Assembly (NCBI RefSeq): GCF_039536325.1
Contig: NZ_BAAAYO010000010.1
Location: 372,001-436,000 of the forward strand
Direction: 5' to 3'
Length of the DNA stretch: 64,000 nt
From: Paenibacillus_AB hodogayensis
GTDB taxonomy: Bacteria > Bacillota > Bacilli > Paenibacillales > NBRC-103111
This document shows positions 43,516 through 52,660 of this stretch, piece by piece (position 1 is the stretch's first letter; every line of letters begins with the position of its first letter). A program made the position numbers and the translations under genes. Below the pieces are notes generated by a model. It was not told the DNA's origin, searched no databases, and was given only the letters and a program-made list of their open reading frames with translations.

Positions 43516-43544
43516 GAGATAAGTAGAAGGGAAGACGACAAGCA

Positions 43545-44456
43545 ATGAAAAAAATAAAATTATCGGGCCTCGTTCTGATCGCCCTGCTCGTATGGATCGC
43601 GCTCTCGATGTGGGAGCCGGGAAAAGGCTTTTCCTTCGATTGGCACTGGTTCGGTACTAAGCCGGTCGAAATCGCCGAATCGTTCGACGCCGGCAAAGTG
43701 TCCCGCATCGCGGTGGAGACGGACAGCAAAAGCGTGCGGATCGTCCGCGGCAACTCCGATAAAATCGAAGTGCGACTGCAGGGCAGAGCAACCCCTAATG
43801 TAGCCGATCAATACAGCCTGAAGTCCCATATGGACAAAGACACACTGCGAATCGGCATTGAATCGGCAAGCGGTTTCTCGCTGGGCTTTCGGGTCGACGC
43901 CGTCAAAATGACCGTCGAGCTTCCCGACAAGCAATGGAATGAATTGAAAGCCAAAACCGCCAGTGGCAATATTACGGTCGACCGGATCGATGCCTCCACT
44001 CTCGAAGCCGCGACGAGCAGCGGCAATATCGAGCTTGCCGACAGCAAGGCCTCCGCCATCACGCTTCAGACGAAATCGGGCAACGTGCAGGCGAACGGTT
44101 TCCGGGCCGAGACGTTGAACGCCCGTACGGGAAGCGGCAATATAAAGCTGGAGAACGGGGAAGCGAAGCTGAAAGCCGATACGAGCTCGGGCAACATTCG
44201 CGTACGCTTCGCAGAGCGGCCGCACGACGCCGAGCTGAACGCGGTAAGCGGCAACGTGACCGTTTCGCTGGATCGCGAGCCCGCTTCGTTGGCCGTTGAC
44301 TATCGCGGAGGCTCTGGACACGGCGCGATCGATTGGAAAGGGTTTCAGTACGAGGAGCAGAACGAGGACCGCAACCGCATTGCCGGCTCGTTCGGCAGCG
44401 GCGAAACGCTGCTCAAGGTTTCCACCCGCTCCGGCAACTTCAAGTTGGGCCATTAA
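43545..44456 (+). CDS. DUF4097-family envelope protein, 303 aa
   Basis: After a short head and one membrane helix (LSGLVLIALLVWIALSMW, residues 6-23) the chain is a repetitive beta-solenoid with the family's S-G-N-I/V repeat, seen at least six times (TASGNITV, TSSGNIEL, TKSGNVQA, TGSGNIKL, TSSGNIRV, VSGNVTV). Such proteins are predicted to be anchored outside the membrane, and relatives are linked to envelope stress responses. The ribosome binding site is AGAAGGGAAG. The usual DUF1700 and PadR-type partners are not adjacent, so this is a stand-alone copy. Confidence 0.85.
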   Translation: MKKIKLSGLVLIALLVWIALSMWEPGKGFSFDWHWFGTKPVEIAESFDAGKVSRIAVETDSKSVRIVRGNSDKIEVRLQGRATPNVADQYSLKSHMDKDTLRIGIESASGFSLGFRVDAVKMTVELPDKQWNELKAKTASGNITVDRIDASTLEAATSSGNIELADSKASAITLQTKSGNVQANGFRAETLNARTGSGNIKLENGEAKLKADTSSGNIRVRFAERPHDAELNAVSGNVTVSLDREPASLAVDYRGGSGHGAIDWKGFQYEEQNEDRNRIAGSFGSGETLLKVSTRSGNFKLGH

Positions 44457-44472
44457 TCAAACGACACGCCAA

Positions 44473-44517
44473 AAGGCGCCTCCTTCCCCGTATGTACGGC
44501 GGATTCGGAGGCGCCTT
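44473..44517. terminator. Terminator between the DUF4097 gene and the sugar-transport operon
   Basis: AAGGCGCCTCC pairs with GGAGGCGCCTT around a 23-base loop. TTTT follows on the minus strand, so it most likely ends the large leftward operon, and it can also serve the convergent gene. Confidence 0.7.
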
Positions 44518-44583
44518 GCGCGTAGAGGCGAAGAAAGGGACAGCTCCCGGAGGCATGACCCGGCAGCAGCCCTTCCCCTCGTA

Positions 44584-45561
44584 TTATTCGACGATTCCGG
44601 TCCGTTCGACGCCCTGCACGAACCATTTCTGGGCGATCAAATACAGCAGCAGCGGAGGCGCCACGAACCAGAATGAGGCGGCCATATATACCTGCTCGGT
44701 TATGTTCGTATCCACATAGCCAGGCACGTCTCCCATCGCCGACTGCAAATTATCGAGCTGAAGCGGCAGCGTCGCGTAATCTTTGCCCAGAAACAACGAA
44801 GGCAAGTACGTATCGTTCCAGTGCCAGACGAACGAAAAGAGGAAGACGACAAGTATGGCAGGCCGCGCCAGCGGCAGCATGACCTTGATGAACAGACGGA
44901 GGGCGCTTGCCCCGTCGATGCGGGCCGCCTCCTCCAGCTCCTTCGGCAGCGTGCGGAAAAACTGGCGGAAGATGATGACGAACAAGGCGCCCTTCAACCC
45001 TTGCCCGAACAAGGCCGGCACGAGAAACGGCAGCGGCGTGCGCAGCATCTCCAGCTTCTGGTACAGGATATAAAGCGGAATCAAAATCGTCTGCGGCGGA
45101 ATGAGAAACGTCAGTAGCACGAGGAAAAACCACAGCCCGCGCAGCGGAAACCGGAGCCGGGCCAGCGCATAGCCGGTCAAGGAGCAGGACAGCACCTGGA
45201 GCACCGCCGCTCCGCCCGCAATCGTCAAGGAATGCAGACCGGTCACCACATATTTCATAAACTCCAGGCCGAACCATACATTGGACGCATCCCATTCGAT
45301 CGGAATCCACTGTACGGTCGGGTCGATCAGATCGGTCTTGCTCTTGAACATCGTGCTGATCATGTACAGGAAAGGCCGCATATACAGCACGGCGACGTTG
45401 GTCAAAATCCAGTACAGAAATATTTTATACACGAGCCCTTCGCGGATGTCGCGGCCGAGAAGCAGCAGTTTCGTCCGTTTGCCGACGGTGCGGCCGATCG
45501 ACGTCTTGCCTCCTCCGTGCCGCCTCACCGCCTGCATCAATTCGGCCTTGTCGACGATCAT
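44584..45561 (-). CDS. Carbohydrate ABC permease B2 (UgpE/MalG type), 325 aa
   Basis: This is a membrane subunit with six helices and the EAA loop ELEEAARIDGASALRLFIKV near residue 215. The N-terminus is unusually long and basic (KRTKLLLLGRDIREG) before the first helix. ATG 45561 follows GGGGGAAG. It is the last gene of the operon, 18 bases after its partner at 45580-46461. It is the second complete permease pair in the same operon. Confidence 0.93.
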   Translation of the reverse strand: MIVDKAELMQAVRRHGGGKTSIGRTVGKRTKLLLLGRDIREGLVYKIFLYWILTNVAVLYMRPFLYMISTMFKSKTDLIDPTVQWIPIEWDASNVWFGLEFMKYVVTGLHSLTIAGGAAVLQVLSCSLTGYALARLRFPLRGLWFFLVLLTFLIPPQTILIPLYILYQKLEMLRTPLPFLVPALFGQGLKGALFVIIFRQFFRTLPKELEEAARIDGASALRLFIKVMLPLARPAILVVFLFSFVWHWNDTYLPSLFLGKDYATLPLQLDNLQSAMGDVPGYVDTNITEQVYMAASFWFVAPPLLLYLIAQKWFVQGVERTGIVE

Positions 45562-45579
45562 TCGTCTTCCCCCTTTCCG

Positions 45580-46461
45580 TTATTCTCCCCGGTCGAACGC
45601 AAATCGCCTGCCGACGAGCAGCATGAACCCGATCCATACGAGCACGAAGGCGAAAAAGATCCAGCCGAGCGCGCTCGAATAACCGAAGCCCATTATCGGA
45701 TTCGTCCGCACCTGGGCGATGTAGGTCAACAAATCGCTGAACGGCGACGTGAACTGGTCCACCGTCGTATAGATCAGATTCAGCATAATAAATGGCGCGA
45801 GCCCCGGCAGCGTAATTTTCCAGAAGCTTTCCCACGGCGTGGCGCCGTCGATGCGGGCCGCTTCATACACCGAAGCGGATATCGTCTGCATGCCCCCTAC
45901 GAAAATCAGCACCTGTACGCCCGAATACCATAAAATGAGCACAAAGTTATTGAGCACGCCGATGAGGGGCTCCGCCAGCCCGGCCGAAACATAAAACGTC
46001 AGCCAACCGGCGACGTCGAACTGCTCGAGAATCGCCAGCTTGCCGCCTCCGCTTTCTTCCAGCCTGTTCAGGATACTGTTGCTGGAAAGGACGACCGGGA
46101 GGAAGAAAATGACCCGGTAAATGGCGCGGCCGGGAAATTTCTGGCTGACCAGAATGGCGACGATCAAGGCAAACAAGACGATCACGAACAAAATCAGCAC
46201 GGTCTGCTTCATGTACAGCGGAAGCAGCGTCGGAAACTTCTCGTCCTTCAGGAACGCGTACTGGAAGTTGCGGAGCCCGACAAAGTCCATGCGGATTTCC
46301 GAGCCGAGAAAGTTCACCTTGTAAAAGCTGATGACGAACGAATAGACGAGCGGGAACGCCATAAATACCAGAAACCCGACGATCCATACGGACATGAACA
46401 TATACCCTTCCAACGCTTTGCGGGTATCCAGCCGAAGACGTTTGCGCTTGACGGGCATCAT
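45580..46461 (-). CDS. Carbohydrate ABC permease B1 (UgpA/MalF type), 293 aa
   Basis: This is a membrane subunit with N-terminal YMFMSVWIVGFLVFMAFPLV, six helices and the EAA loop VYEAARIDGATPWESFWKIT. Its start overlaps the stop of the DUF5696 gene by four bases (ATGA), so the two are translationally coupled. It forms pair B with the downstream permease. No binding protein is attached directly to this pair. Confidence 0.93.
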   Translation of the reverse strand: MMPVKRKRLRLDTRKALEGYMFMSVWIVGFLVFMAFPLVYSFVISFYKVNFLGSEIRMDFVGLRNFQYAFLKDEKFPTLLPLYMKQTVLILFVIVLFALIVAILVSQKFPGRAIYRVIFFLPVVLSSNSILNRLEESGGGKLAILEQFDVAGWLTFYVSAGLAEPLIGVLNNFVLILWYSGVQVLIFVGGMQTISASVYEAARIDGATPWESFWKITLPGLAPFIMLNLIYTTVDQFTSPFSDLLTYIAQVRTNPIMGFGYSSALGWIFFAFVLVWIGFMLLVGRRFAFDRGE

Positions 46462-48719
46462 CGCAGCCCCCTCCCCTCTGCCGGCTGATCGGCCGCCCGT
46501 CCGGCGGCGACTACCGCGTAGTCGCGCGCCGGAACGTCGACGGAAGCGTACCGGTACGGCCGGTCCGTATAATTGACAATAACCTGCCGGCCGTCCTCGT
46601 AGGTCGTCGCGTACACGCCCTCGGCGAGCTGCCGGTGATTCTCGATGTACAAATGCATAGCCGAGCCGATCGAATCTCGGTATTTGGCGTATTCCCGCAC
46701 GATCTCATCCTGCCAAATATCGAACCGCGCGCTGACGAGCGTGGAGCGGACGCTCGTATATTGCAGATCGGAGGCCGGAGCTTGCGTCACGATGTATGCC
46801 GGCAGCGCTCCGTATTCGATCTGCCGGAGACGATCGGTCTGCGGATCGGGAAGCAGGTTCGCTTCTTTGCCGGAAAAACCCGCCAGCCCGTGTACGGCCA
46901 TCGGATAAAAAGGAACCGTCTTGCCGGCGAAAACATCGTAGCCGGGGCCGATCTGGAAGCCCTGCATCAGCTGCGCGTGGCCGACCGCATAAGCGTACGC
47001 CATCTGAATGCCCGCGCGTCCCAACGCGCCGCCGATCGAATCAAGCATCTCCTGCTGCGCGGCAATCGCTTGACCGCGCGTGGAGACGCCGTTCTTGTTG
47101 AAGTCGGAGCTAAGCGTCTTCCCTCTGTACGCGTTCAGCACCAGACCGGATATGCCCCACTCGCCGTAAGTCGGAAGCGAATCCCGCAAGTACCCGAGCG
47201 AAGCTTCGGGACGAAGCCGGTACTGCCGGAACGACGCTATCTTCGTTTCGACGACTCCCGTTCTGAGGTTGCGCAGCGCGTCCTCTCTCGGTCGGAAGCC
47301 GGCGTTTCGCCCCGTGGCGTCGAAGTAATTGTCGTACAGCAGCAGCGGCGCGCCGATCGATCCGGCATAGTCCGACAATGCCTTCAGCTCCTCGGGCTTG
47401 CCCAGGCTCGGCTCCGGCGGCAGACGCTTCGGCCAGCTTCCCGGGAAATCGCCGCCGTCGTTCCAGCCTCGCAAAGCCACGTTCATGGAGCGGACGCCCT
47501 TGTCGTAAAGCGTCTGAACGATGCGGCGCGCTTCCGCAAAGGTCGTCACCGGGACCGCCTTGCGCCCGAGCATGCCCCGCTCCTCGTTCGCCTGATAGAC
47601 CGTAATCGTGAACGGATCCTCCTTCCCGGACGGAGCAAGCTTCTTTGCCCCCCCGGTTTCCGTCAGATAGGTGCGGTAAGCTTTCGCCATGCCGACATAA
47701 TCGGCGTCCTCTCCGGCGAGGAACGAATAAACCATCCGCCGGTCCTCATGCTTCATATAGTCCTCGATAAACTGCTTCGCCTGCGTCGAGTAGGCGTTCT
47801 TCAAATAATCGTCCGGCAAATACAGAAACTCGGCGGCCGCCCAGTTGAACGGCGTGTTCAGCCCGCTCGGCGTGGCCGACAGCTTGCCGTACTCCCCGCC
47901 GCGATCCAGCACGGCTAGGAAAGCGTTGTCGTCCTGCTTGATGCCGAACACCGGATACAGCACCGGCATCGGGCTTCCGGCGCCGAGATTGACCCCCAGA
48001 TCTTCCCCGTAGACGATCTCGTTGAAGGCGCTGTCGTACGGATAATTGCGGTCGTAGAAATCGATCAGGTATCCGGGGCCGCTCGGAACGAGCATGTAGC
48101 CGGACTTGGTTTTGCCCCATACGGCGCCAAGGAACGGATAAGGCATGATACTTTTCAATACGGCCGTCTTGGGGTTGTCGTGAATGCGCTCCCCCGGGAT
48201 ATCGACGATAAGGTTGGAACCGGACAGCCCGAGGAGGAAGGAAAAACGCAAGTCGCCGTTTCTCAGGTTGAAGGCGACTTCGATCCGCTCGCCGCTCCGG
48301 TACAGGCGCACCTCCGGCTGCTCGGACTGGACATTGCCCCGTTTGAACGTATTATTGGCCTTAGCCCCGACATCGTGATATTCGACGATAAAGGGCGATT
48401 GGACGTGGCCCTTGTAGTCTCCGGCCACTTCCTGCGCCGCCGCTTCCTCTTTGCTCGCCGCGCCGTTCCACACGTGCCCGTTCCGTTTGTCGGTGACGGT
48501 AATCCTTCCGGTCTGCCCCTCCACTTCGAGCTTTAGGCGCTCGTTCTCCAGCAAAGCTCCGCCCGTCAGCGGTTCGCCCTGCGGAGCAGCAAACCCCGTC
48601 CCGTCGGCGCGCTTGACCGTGGCAACTCCGCAGCCGGCCAGCAGAACGAAACAGCACGCGAGCAGGAGCAGTCCGGCCGTTCTCGCCGCAAAGCGATTGG
48701 CATGATGCCGTTCAGCCAC
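46458..48719 (-). CDS. DUF5696-type lipoprotein, 753 aa
   Basis: This is a membrane-anchored lipoprotein (LLLLACCFVLLAGC, lipobox LAGC near residue 30). I place it in the DUF5696 group, which is found in Paenibacillaceae sugar-transport operons and is uncharacterised. The N-terminal part (about 50-330) looks like a galactose-mutarotase-type beta-sandwich (RLKLEVEGQTGRITVTDKRN). The middle (about 380-680) looks like a TIM barrel (RSMNVALRGWNDGGD, PLLLYDNYFDATGR, GISGLVLNAYRGKT). This two-domain order is typical of several glycosidase families, so it may be an enzyme. The start is GTG 48719, overlapping the upstream gene by eight bases. Sequence alone does not give the activity. Confidence 0.75.
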   Translation of the reverse strand: MAERHHANRFAARTAGLLLLACCFVLLAGCGVATVKRADGTGFAAPQGEPLTGGALLENERLKLEVEGQTGRITVTDKRNGHVWNGAASKEEAAAQEVAGDYKGHVQSPFIVEYHDVGAKANNTFKRGNVQSEQPEVRLYRSGERIEVAFNLRNGDLRFSFLLGLSGSNLIVDIPGERIHDNPKTAVLKSIMPYPFLGAVWGKTKSGYMLVPSGPGYLIDFYDRNYPYDSAFNEIVYGEDLGVNLGAGSPMPVLYPVFGIKQDDNAFLAVLDRGGEYGKLSATPSGLNTPFNWAAAEFLYLPDDYLKNAYSTQAKQFIEDYMKHEDRRMVYSFLAGEDADYVGMAKAYRTYLTETGGAKKLAPSGKEDPFTITVYQANEERGMLGRKAVPVTTFAEARRIVQTLYDKGVRSMNVALRGWNDGGDFPGSWPKRLPPEPSLGKPEELKALSDYAGSIGAPLLLYDNYFDATGRNAGFRPREDALRNLRTGVVETKIASFRQYRLRPEASLGYLRDSLPTYGEWGISGLVLNAYRGKTLSSDFNKNGVSTRGQAIAAQQEMLDSIGGALGRAGIQMAYAYAVGHAQLMQGFQIGPGYDVFAGKTVPFYPMAVHGLAGFSGKEANLLPDPQTDRLRQIEYGALPAYIVTQAPASDLQYTSVRSTLVSARFDIWQDEIVREYAKYRDSIGSAMHLYIENHRQLAEGVYATTYEDGRQVIVNYTDRPYRYASVDVPARDYAVVAAGRAADQPAEGRGLR

Positions 48720-50829
48720 GATAAATCAACTCCTCCCACAGCTTGGCGACGAAATCCCGCAAATCGAAGCTGAGCGTAACGTGTACGAATATGGCGAACC
48801 AAAGCACGACAATCGTGGCAAGCGTAAGCAGCACGTTGACGGCCGTTTCCTTGACGTCATAGTTGTGGATAATCTGCACCTTGAAAACGAGAAGCAGCGC
48901 CGTCCAGACGAGCACCGCCTTTTGCGCGAAATGGTAAATGACGCCTTCGCTGGCGGTCAGGCCATTGGAGAACAGAGCCAGCGGCAGCGTAAACAGCGCA
49001 TAAGGGGCAAGCGCGTACATCGTGCCCACGAATACGTCCTTGAACGTCCCTTCCCCGCGGTACAGCGTACTGACCAAATAGTTGCATATGACCCAGCTCA
49101 GCAACGGAACGAGCAGTACGGTTCCGATGCGGAACGGATCCGCCAGATGGGCCGGAAACGGGTGGAATACGAACCCCGTGAACAACGCCTCCCCCAGCCT
49201 GGACAGCAGGATAGCGACCAGGACGAGGAAACCGAACGTCCAGGTGCCCGTCTTGCTGTCCCGCAGCTCCTCGAAGACGGCCAAGGGGCGCTTCAGGACG
49301 CTGCCGAAACGGGCCGCTTCCCGCCCTAGGGAAGCGACGCCAAAACGGGTGAACCCCGGGATGCCGCCGCCCCCGTTAGCGGCAGCGGGCATGCGCCGCA
49401 AGATGGCGCGCCGGACAAGCCAGAAGGCGACAGCCAACGACACGAGCGACACGGCAATGAGCGTAAACCGTTTCTGAAGCCAGAGCATCCGCATTTGCCA
49501 GAAGGCGTCCGAATATCCTTGGCCGTCCAGCGCCTGCTTGTATTCGGCCATACTGACGTCCCAGTCGCCTCTCTTGAAGGACAGCTTGGCGAGCCCGAGA
49601 TGCGCGCGGCTGTACGATTCATTCAACTGCAGCACGCGCCTCCACGGCTCCTCGCTCTGCTCGTATTTCCCTTCCGCGTACAGCGACGTCGCCTCCAGCA
49701 CCAGCTTGGAGAACGGAGTCGGGCGCAGCAGGTGCACGAGGTTCGTCGTATTGTCGGTAACGAGCAGGTCCCCTTTGGACGTCAGCGCCAGTCCGGACGG
49801 CGATTTCAGCTTGCCGATACGCAGTACTCGGTCGTCTTCTCCCTCGAACGTATACAGCAATTTGCCTTGGGCGTCGTATTGCAGGATCGTGTTCGTTTTC
49901 GCGTCGATCGCCGTAATCATCCCCTGCGCGCTCACCGCCACGTCGCGGAACAAATACGAGGCGATGGCCGGACCGCTCTTCGCGGGACTCGGCACGAAAA
50001 ACTCCTTCTCCGGCAAAATGTTCTGGCCGGCGTAATTCAGCTTCTTGATCTGCTCGGTATCGATCGACATCGTCGTCGTATACAAAAACCCCTGCGCATT
50101 GATCGTCACGTTCGTGATCGAGCCGGGCAGCACGTCGGACAGCCTTTCCCGCTGCTCCTTCGTATAAAACAGCCGCTGGAGCCGGTCCACCGGGCTCAGC
50201 TTGACCCGGTTTTTGCCGTAGAAGCTTAAAAACTCGTTGTTTTGGCCCAATTGCAGCATCCCTTGGTAAGAGCCCTTCGAGACGACGTACAGATTGTCCC
50301 GGGCGTCTACGACGAGCTTGGAAGGAACGAAGCGGTAATCCTTGGGCAAATAGGCGGAATCCGGCGCCTTGTATTCCCGCAGCATCTCACCCTCCGGCGA
50401 ATAGCGGACGATCCGGGAATTGCCGGTATCCGCCACATAGATCGAGCCCGCGCGGTCGACGAACACGCCTTCGGGCTCTTTCAGCTTGCCTTTGCCCGGC
50501 AAATGCCCGATATAGCGGGCGAAGGCGCCGTTCTCGTCAAACTGGACGATCCGGCCGTTCCCGCGGTCGGCAATATAGATCCGGTCGTGCCCGTCCACGA
50601 ACACGTCCTCCGGATTTTTGAATCCGTCCGGTTTGCCGTCAGCCTTGAGAGGCAGATCGTTTCCGAGCAGACGCACGGGCAAGTAGGCCGGATTCAGGCC
50701 GATGACCGCGCCCTGCTCGTCGACACTGTACGACGCGAACGGAACGGTGTCCGCCGCCGCCGGCGCCGGGTTCACGAAGGCGGCCAGAACGGCGAGGACC
50801 AGCAGCGGCACGAAGCGTAAGGCATTCAT
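48712..50829 (-). CDS. NHL-repeat, TPR and Yip1-domain membrane protein, 705 aa
   Basis: The order is a signal peptide (FVPLLVLAVLAAFVNPAPAA), an NHL beta-propeller outside the cell (about 60-350; repeats such as PEDVFVDGHDRIYIADRGNG, PEGVFVDRAGSIYVADTGNS and PSGLALTSKGDLLVTDNTTN), a TPR-like stretch (EGKYEQSEEPWRRVLQLNES, about 375-430), a membrane helix, and a C-terminal Yip1-like domain with about five helices (from about 500). It is encoded between permease A2 (14-base gap) and the DUF5696 gene (8-base overlap). A sensor or scaffold that couples an extracellular propeller to the transporter is my inference; no function is established. Confidence 0.78.
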   Translation of the reverse strand: MNALRFVPLLVLAVLAAFVNPAPAAADTVPFASYSVDEQGAVIGLNPAYLPVRLLGNDLPLKADGKPDGFKNPEDVFVDGHDRIYIADRGNGRIVQFDENGAFARYIGHLPGKGKLKEPEGVFVDRAGSIYVADTGNSRIVRYSPEGEMLREYKAPDSAYLPKDYRFVPSKLVVDARDNLYVVSKGSYQGMLQLGQNNEFLSFYGKNRVKLSPVDRLQRLFYTKEQRERLSDVLPGSITNVTINAQGFLYTTTMSIDTEQIKKLNYAGQNILPEKEFFVPSPAKSGPAIASYLFRDVAVSAQGMITAIDAKTNTILQYDAQGKLLYTFEGEDDRVLRIGKLKSPSGLALTSKGDLLVTDNTTNLVHLLRPTPFSKLVLEATSLYAEGKYEQSEEPWRRVLQLNESYSRAHLGLAKLSFKRGDWDVSMAEYKQALDGQGYSDAFWQMRMLWLQKRFTLIAVSLVSLAVAFWLVRRAILRRMPAAANGGGGIPGFTRFGVASLGREAARFGSVLKRPLAVFEELRDSKTGTWTFGFLVLVAILLSRLGEALFTGFVFHPFPAHLADPFRIGTVLLVPLLSWVICNYLVSTLYRGEGTFKDVFVGTMYALAPYALFTLPLALFSNGLTASEGVIYHFAQKAVLVWTALLLVFKVQIIHNYDVKETAVNVLLTLATIVVLWFAIFVHVTLSFDLRDFVAKLWEELIYRG

Positions 50830-50843
50830 AGTCCGTCCCCTTT

Positions 50844-51689
50844 CTACTTGATGCCCGAATGCGCCATCGTGTCGATGACCTTCTTCTGAAGCGTCAGAAA
50901 TATGATAAAGTTGACCAAAAACATCAGCATCGTCGCCATGGCCGCCCGTCCTTGCCCGGCTACCGCGTTGGCAAGCCCGTTGGTCAGCGATTCGATGTAG
51001 AACGGCAGCGTCTTCAGCGTCTCGTTCTGCATGTACAGCGCGGACGGGCCCGCATCCCCCCACGTCGCCTGGAACGTCAAGATGGCGATCGTCGCTACGG
51101 CCGGCATGCATACCGGCATGACGATTCGCGCGAATATCGTAAACTCCCGCGCCCCGTCCAGCTTAGCAGCTTCGATCAGATCGTCGGGCACCTGGTCCAT
51201 AAACTGCTTCATCAGGAACACTCCGACCGGCATCGCCAAACTCGGCACGATATGGCCGAGGAAATGGTTCATCAGCCCGAGCTTGCTGATCACCAGATAA
51301 CGCGGAATGCCCACCGCCTCCGGCGCGAACATCAGCGACAGGACAATGGCCGAGAACAGCAGCTTCTTCCCCTTGAAGCGGTGCTTCGACAGCGGGTAAG
51401 CGCTCATGCTGCTGATCAGTACCGTAGCCGCGACCATACATCCGGCGACAACGACGCTATTGAACAAATAGCGGGTGAACGGCACGAACGATTGCTGCGC
51501 CGCGGTGATCAGATCGAACCAATTGTCGAGCGTCGGCGAACGCACCCAGAACGTCGGGGGATACGCGAACAGCTCGTGATACGGCTTGAACGCATGGTTG
51601 AAAATGTAAACGATCGGCATCGCCATGAAGATGGCCAGCAAAGTCATGAAGACGAGCAGGCCTTTCTGAAAACCGTCCATCCGCCGCAT
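50844..51689 (-). CDS. Carbohydrate ABC permease A2 (UgpE/MalG type), 281 aa
   Basis: This is a membrane subunit with six helices and the EAA loop LIEAAKLDGAREFTIFARIV. Its ATG overlaps the stop of permease A1 by one base (TAATG). With A1 it forms the pair adjacent to the chimeric binding protein, so this pair most likely serves that protein. Confidence 0.93.
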   Translation of the reverse strand: MRRMDGFQKGLLVFMTLLAIFMAMPIVYIFNHAFKPYHELFAYPPTFWVRSPTLDNWFDLITAAQQSFVPFTRYLFNSVVVAGCMVAATVLISSMSAYPLSKHRFKGKKLLFSAIVLSLMFAPEAVGIPRYLVISKLGLMNHFLGHIVPSLAMPVGVFLMKQFMDQVPDDLIEAAKLDGAREFTIFARIVMPVCMPAVATIAILTFQATWGDAGPSALYMQNETLKTLPFYIESLTNGLANAVAGQGRAAMATMLMFLVNFIIFLTLQKKVIDTMAHSGIK

Positions 51690-52660
51690 TACAGTTCCCC
51701 CTTGCTGTCGAACAATTTCGTGAACAGCCGGTTGACGGCGTACATCACGACAAGCAGCACGACGGAGATGGCCGCCGCGTAGCCCATTTCGTAACGGATA
51801 AATCCGTAATCGTCGACATGATTCAGAATAAGATGGCCCGCGTATTGCGGCGTCGGATTCATTTCGGACAGCTGGGCTCCAAGCCCTCCGGATTTCAGCG
51901 TCCCGACGACGGTCATGACCGCCGCGAACAGCATTTGCGGCTTGATGCTCGGAATCGTAATATAGCCGATCTCCTGCAGTCTGTTGCGGATTCCGTCTAT
52001 TTTACCGGCCTCGTACAGCTCCTTGTTGACGTTGGAAATGCCGGCGAGCATCGCCAGAAAGCCGACCCCCATGCTGGACCACAGCGTAATGCCGATCATG
52101 ATCGGCATGAGCAGTTCCTTATCCTTCGTCCACAGCTTCGGACTGTCCAGAATCCCCCATTCCAGCAGGACGCTGTTCAAGTAGCCGAGCCGGTCCCCGC
52201 TGAAAATAATCATCCAGACGACGGCCATCGCCACGCCCATGGTCATCGAGGGCGAATACAGCACGAGCGTGTAAACCCCTTTCAGCCGGGCCGGCAGCTG
52301 CGAGACGAGCCAGGCCAGCATAAAGCTCAGCGCATATCCGCCGGGACCGCATATGAACGCGTAAATAAACGTGTTCGGGATGGCGTATTTGTAGAACACG
52401 TCGTCTTGGGTAAACAAGTCGCGGTAATTGGCCAGCCCCGCCCACTTCGGAAATTCGATGACGTTGAAGTGGGTCAAGGAAAGCAGCATCGCCATGACGA
52501 CGGGAATGACGATAAACAGCGTGAAGCAGATGACGAATGGGGCGAGGAACAAATACGAGTAGCGGTCCGCCCACAGCTCCCGCATATACGTGCGCAGACG
52601 GCTTTCGGTCGGGACGGCCGAAGCCGCCCGTTTGCCGGTAATCGCGTTCAATTGACTCAT
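51689..52660 (-). CDS. Carbohydrate ABC permease A1 (UgpA/MalF type), 323 aa
   Basis: This is a membrane subunit with first helix YLFLAPFVICFTLFIVIPVV and the EAA loop LYEAGKIDGIRNRLQEIGYI. ATG 52660 overlaps the stop of the binding-protein gene by four bases (ATGA) and has GGAGG upstream. An earlier in-frame codon at 52693 lies deeper in the upstream gene and is less likely. Confidence 0.93.
   Translation of the reverse strand: MSQLNAITGKRAASAVPTESRLRTYMRELWADRYSYLFLAPFVICFTLFIVIPVVMAMLLSLTHFNVIEFPKWAGLANYRDLFTQDDVFYKYAIPNTFIYAFICGPGGYALSFMLAWLVSQLPARLKGVYTLVLYSPSMTMGVAMAVVWMIIFSGDRLGYLNSVLLEWGILDSPKLWTKDKELLMPIMIGITLWSSMGVGFLAMLAGISNVNKELYEAGKIDGIRNRLQEIGYITIPSIKPQMLFAAVMTVVGTLKSGGLGAQLSEMNPTPQYAGHLILNHVDDYGFIRYEMGYAAAISVVLLVVMYAVNRLFTKLFDSKGEL

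Larger units (their letters stand above)
43050..43544. other. 495-base intergenic region
   Basis: It separates the leftward MarR/MMPL operon from the rightward DUF4097 gene. Seen in it are the MarR operator, a weak + strand promoter candidate (43365-43394) and a GC-rich hairpin (43491-43515). The short overlapping open frames have no family features. Confidence 0.5.

Noticed and set aside
43245..43548. Overlapping 93- and 99-residue open frames before the DUF4097 gene
   Set aside because: Both lack a ribosome binding site and any domain, and do not resemble the DUF1700 or PadR partners usual for DUF4097 genes.
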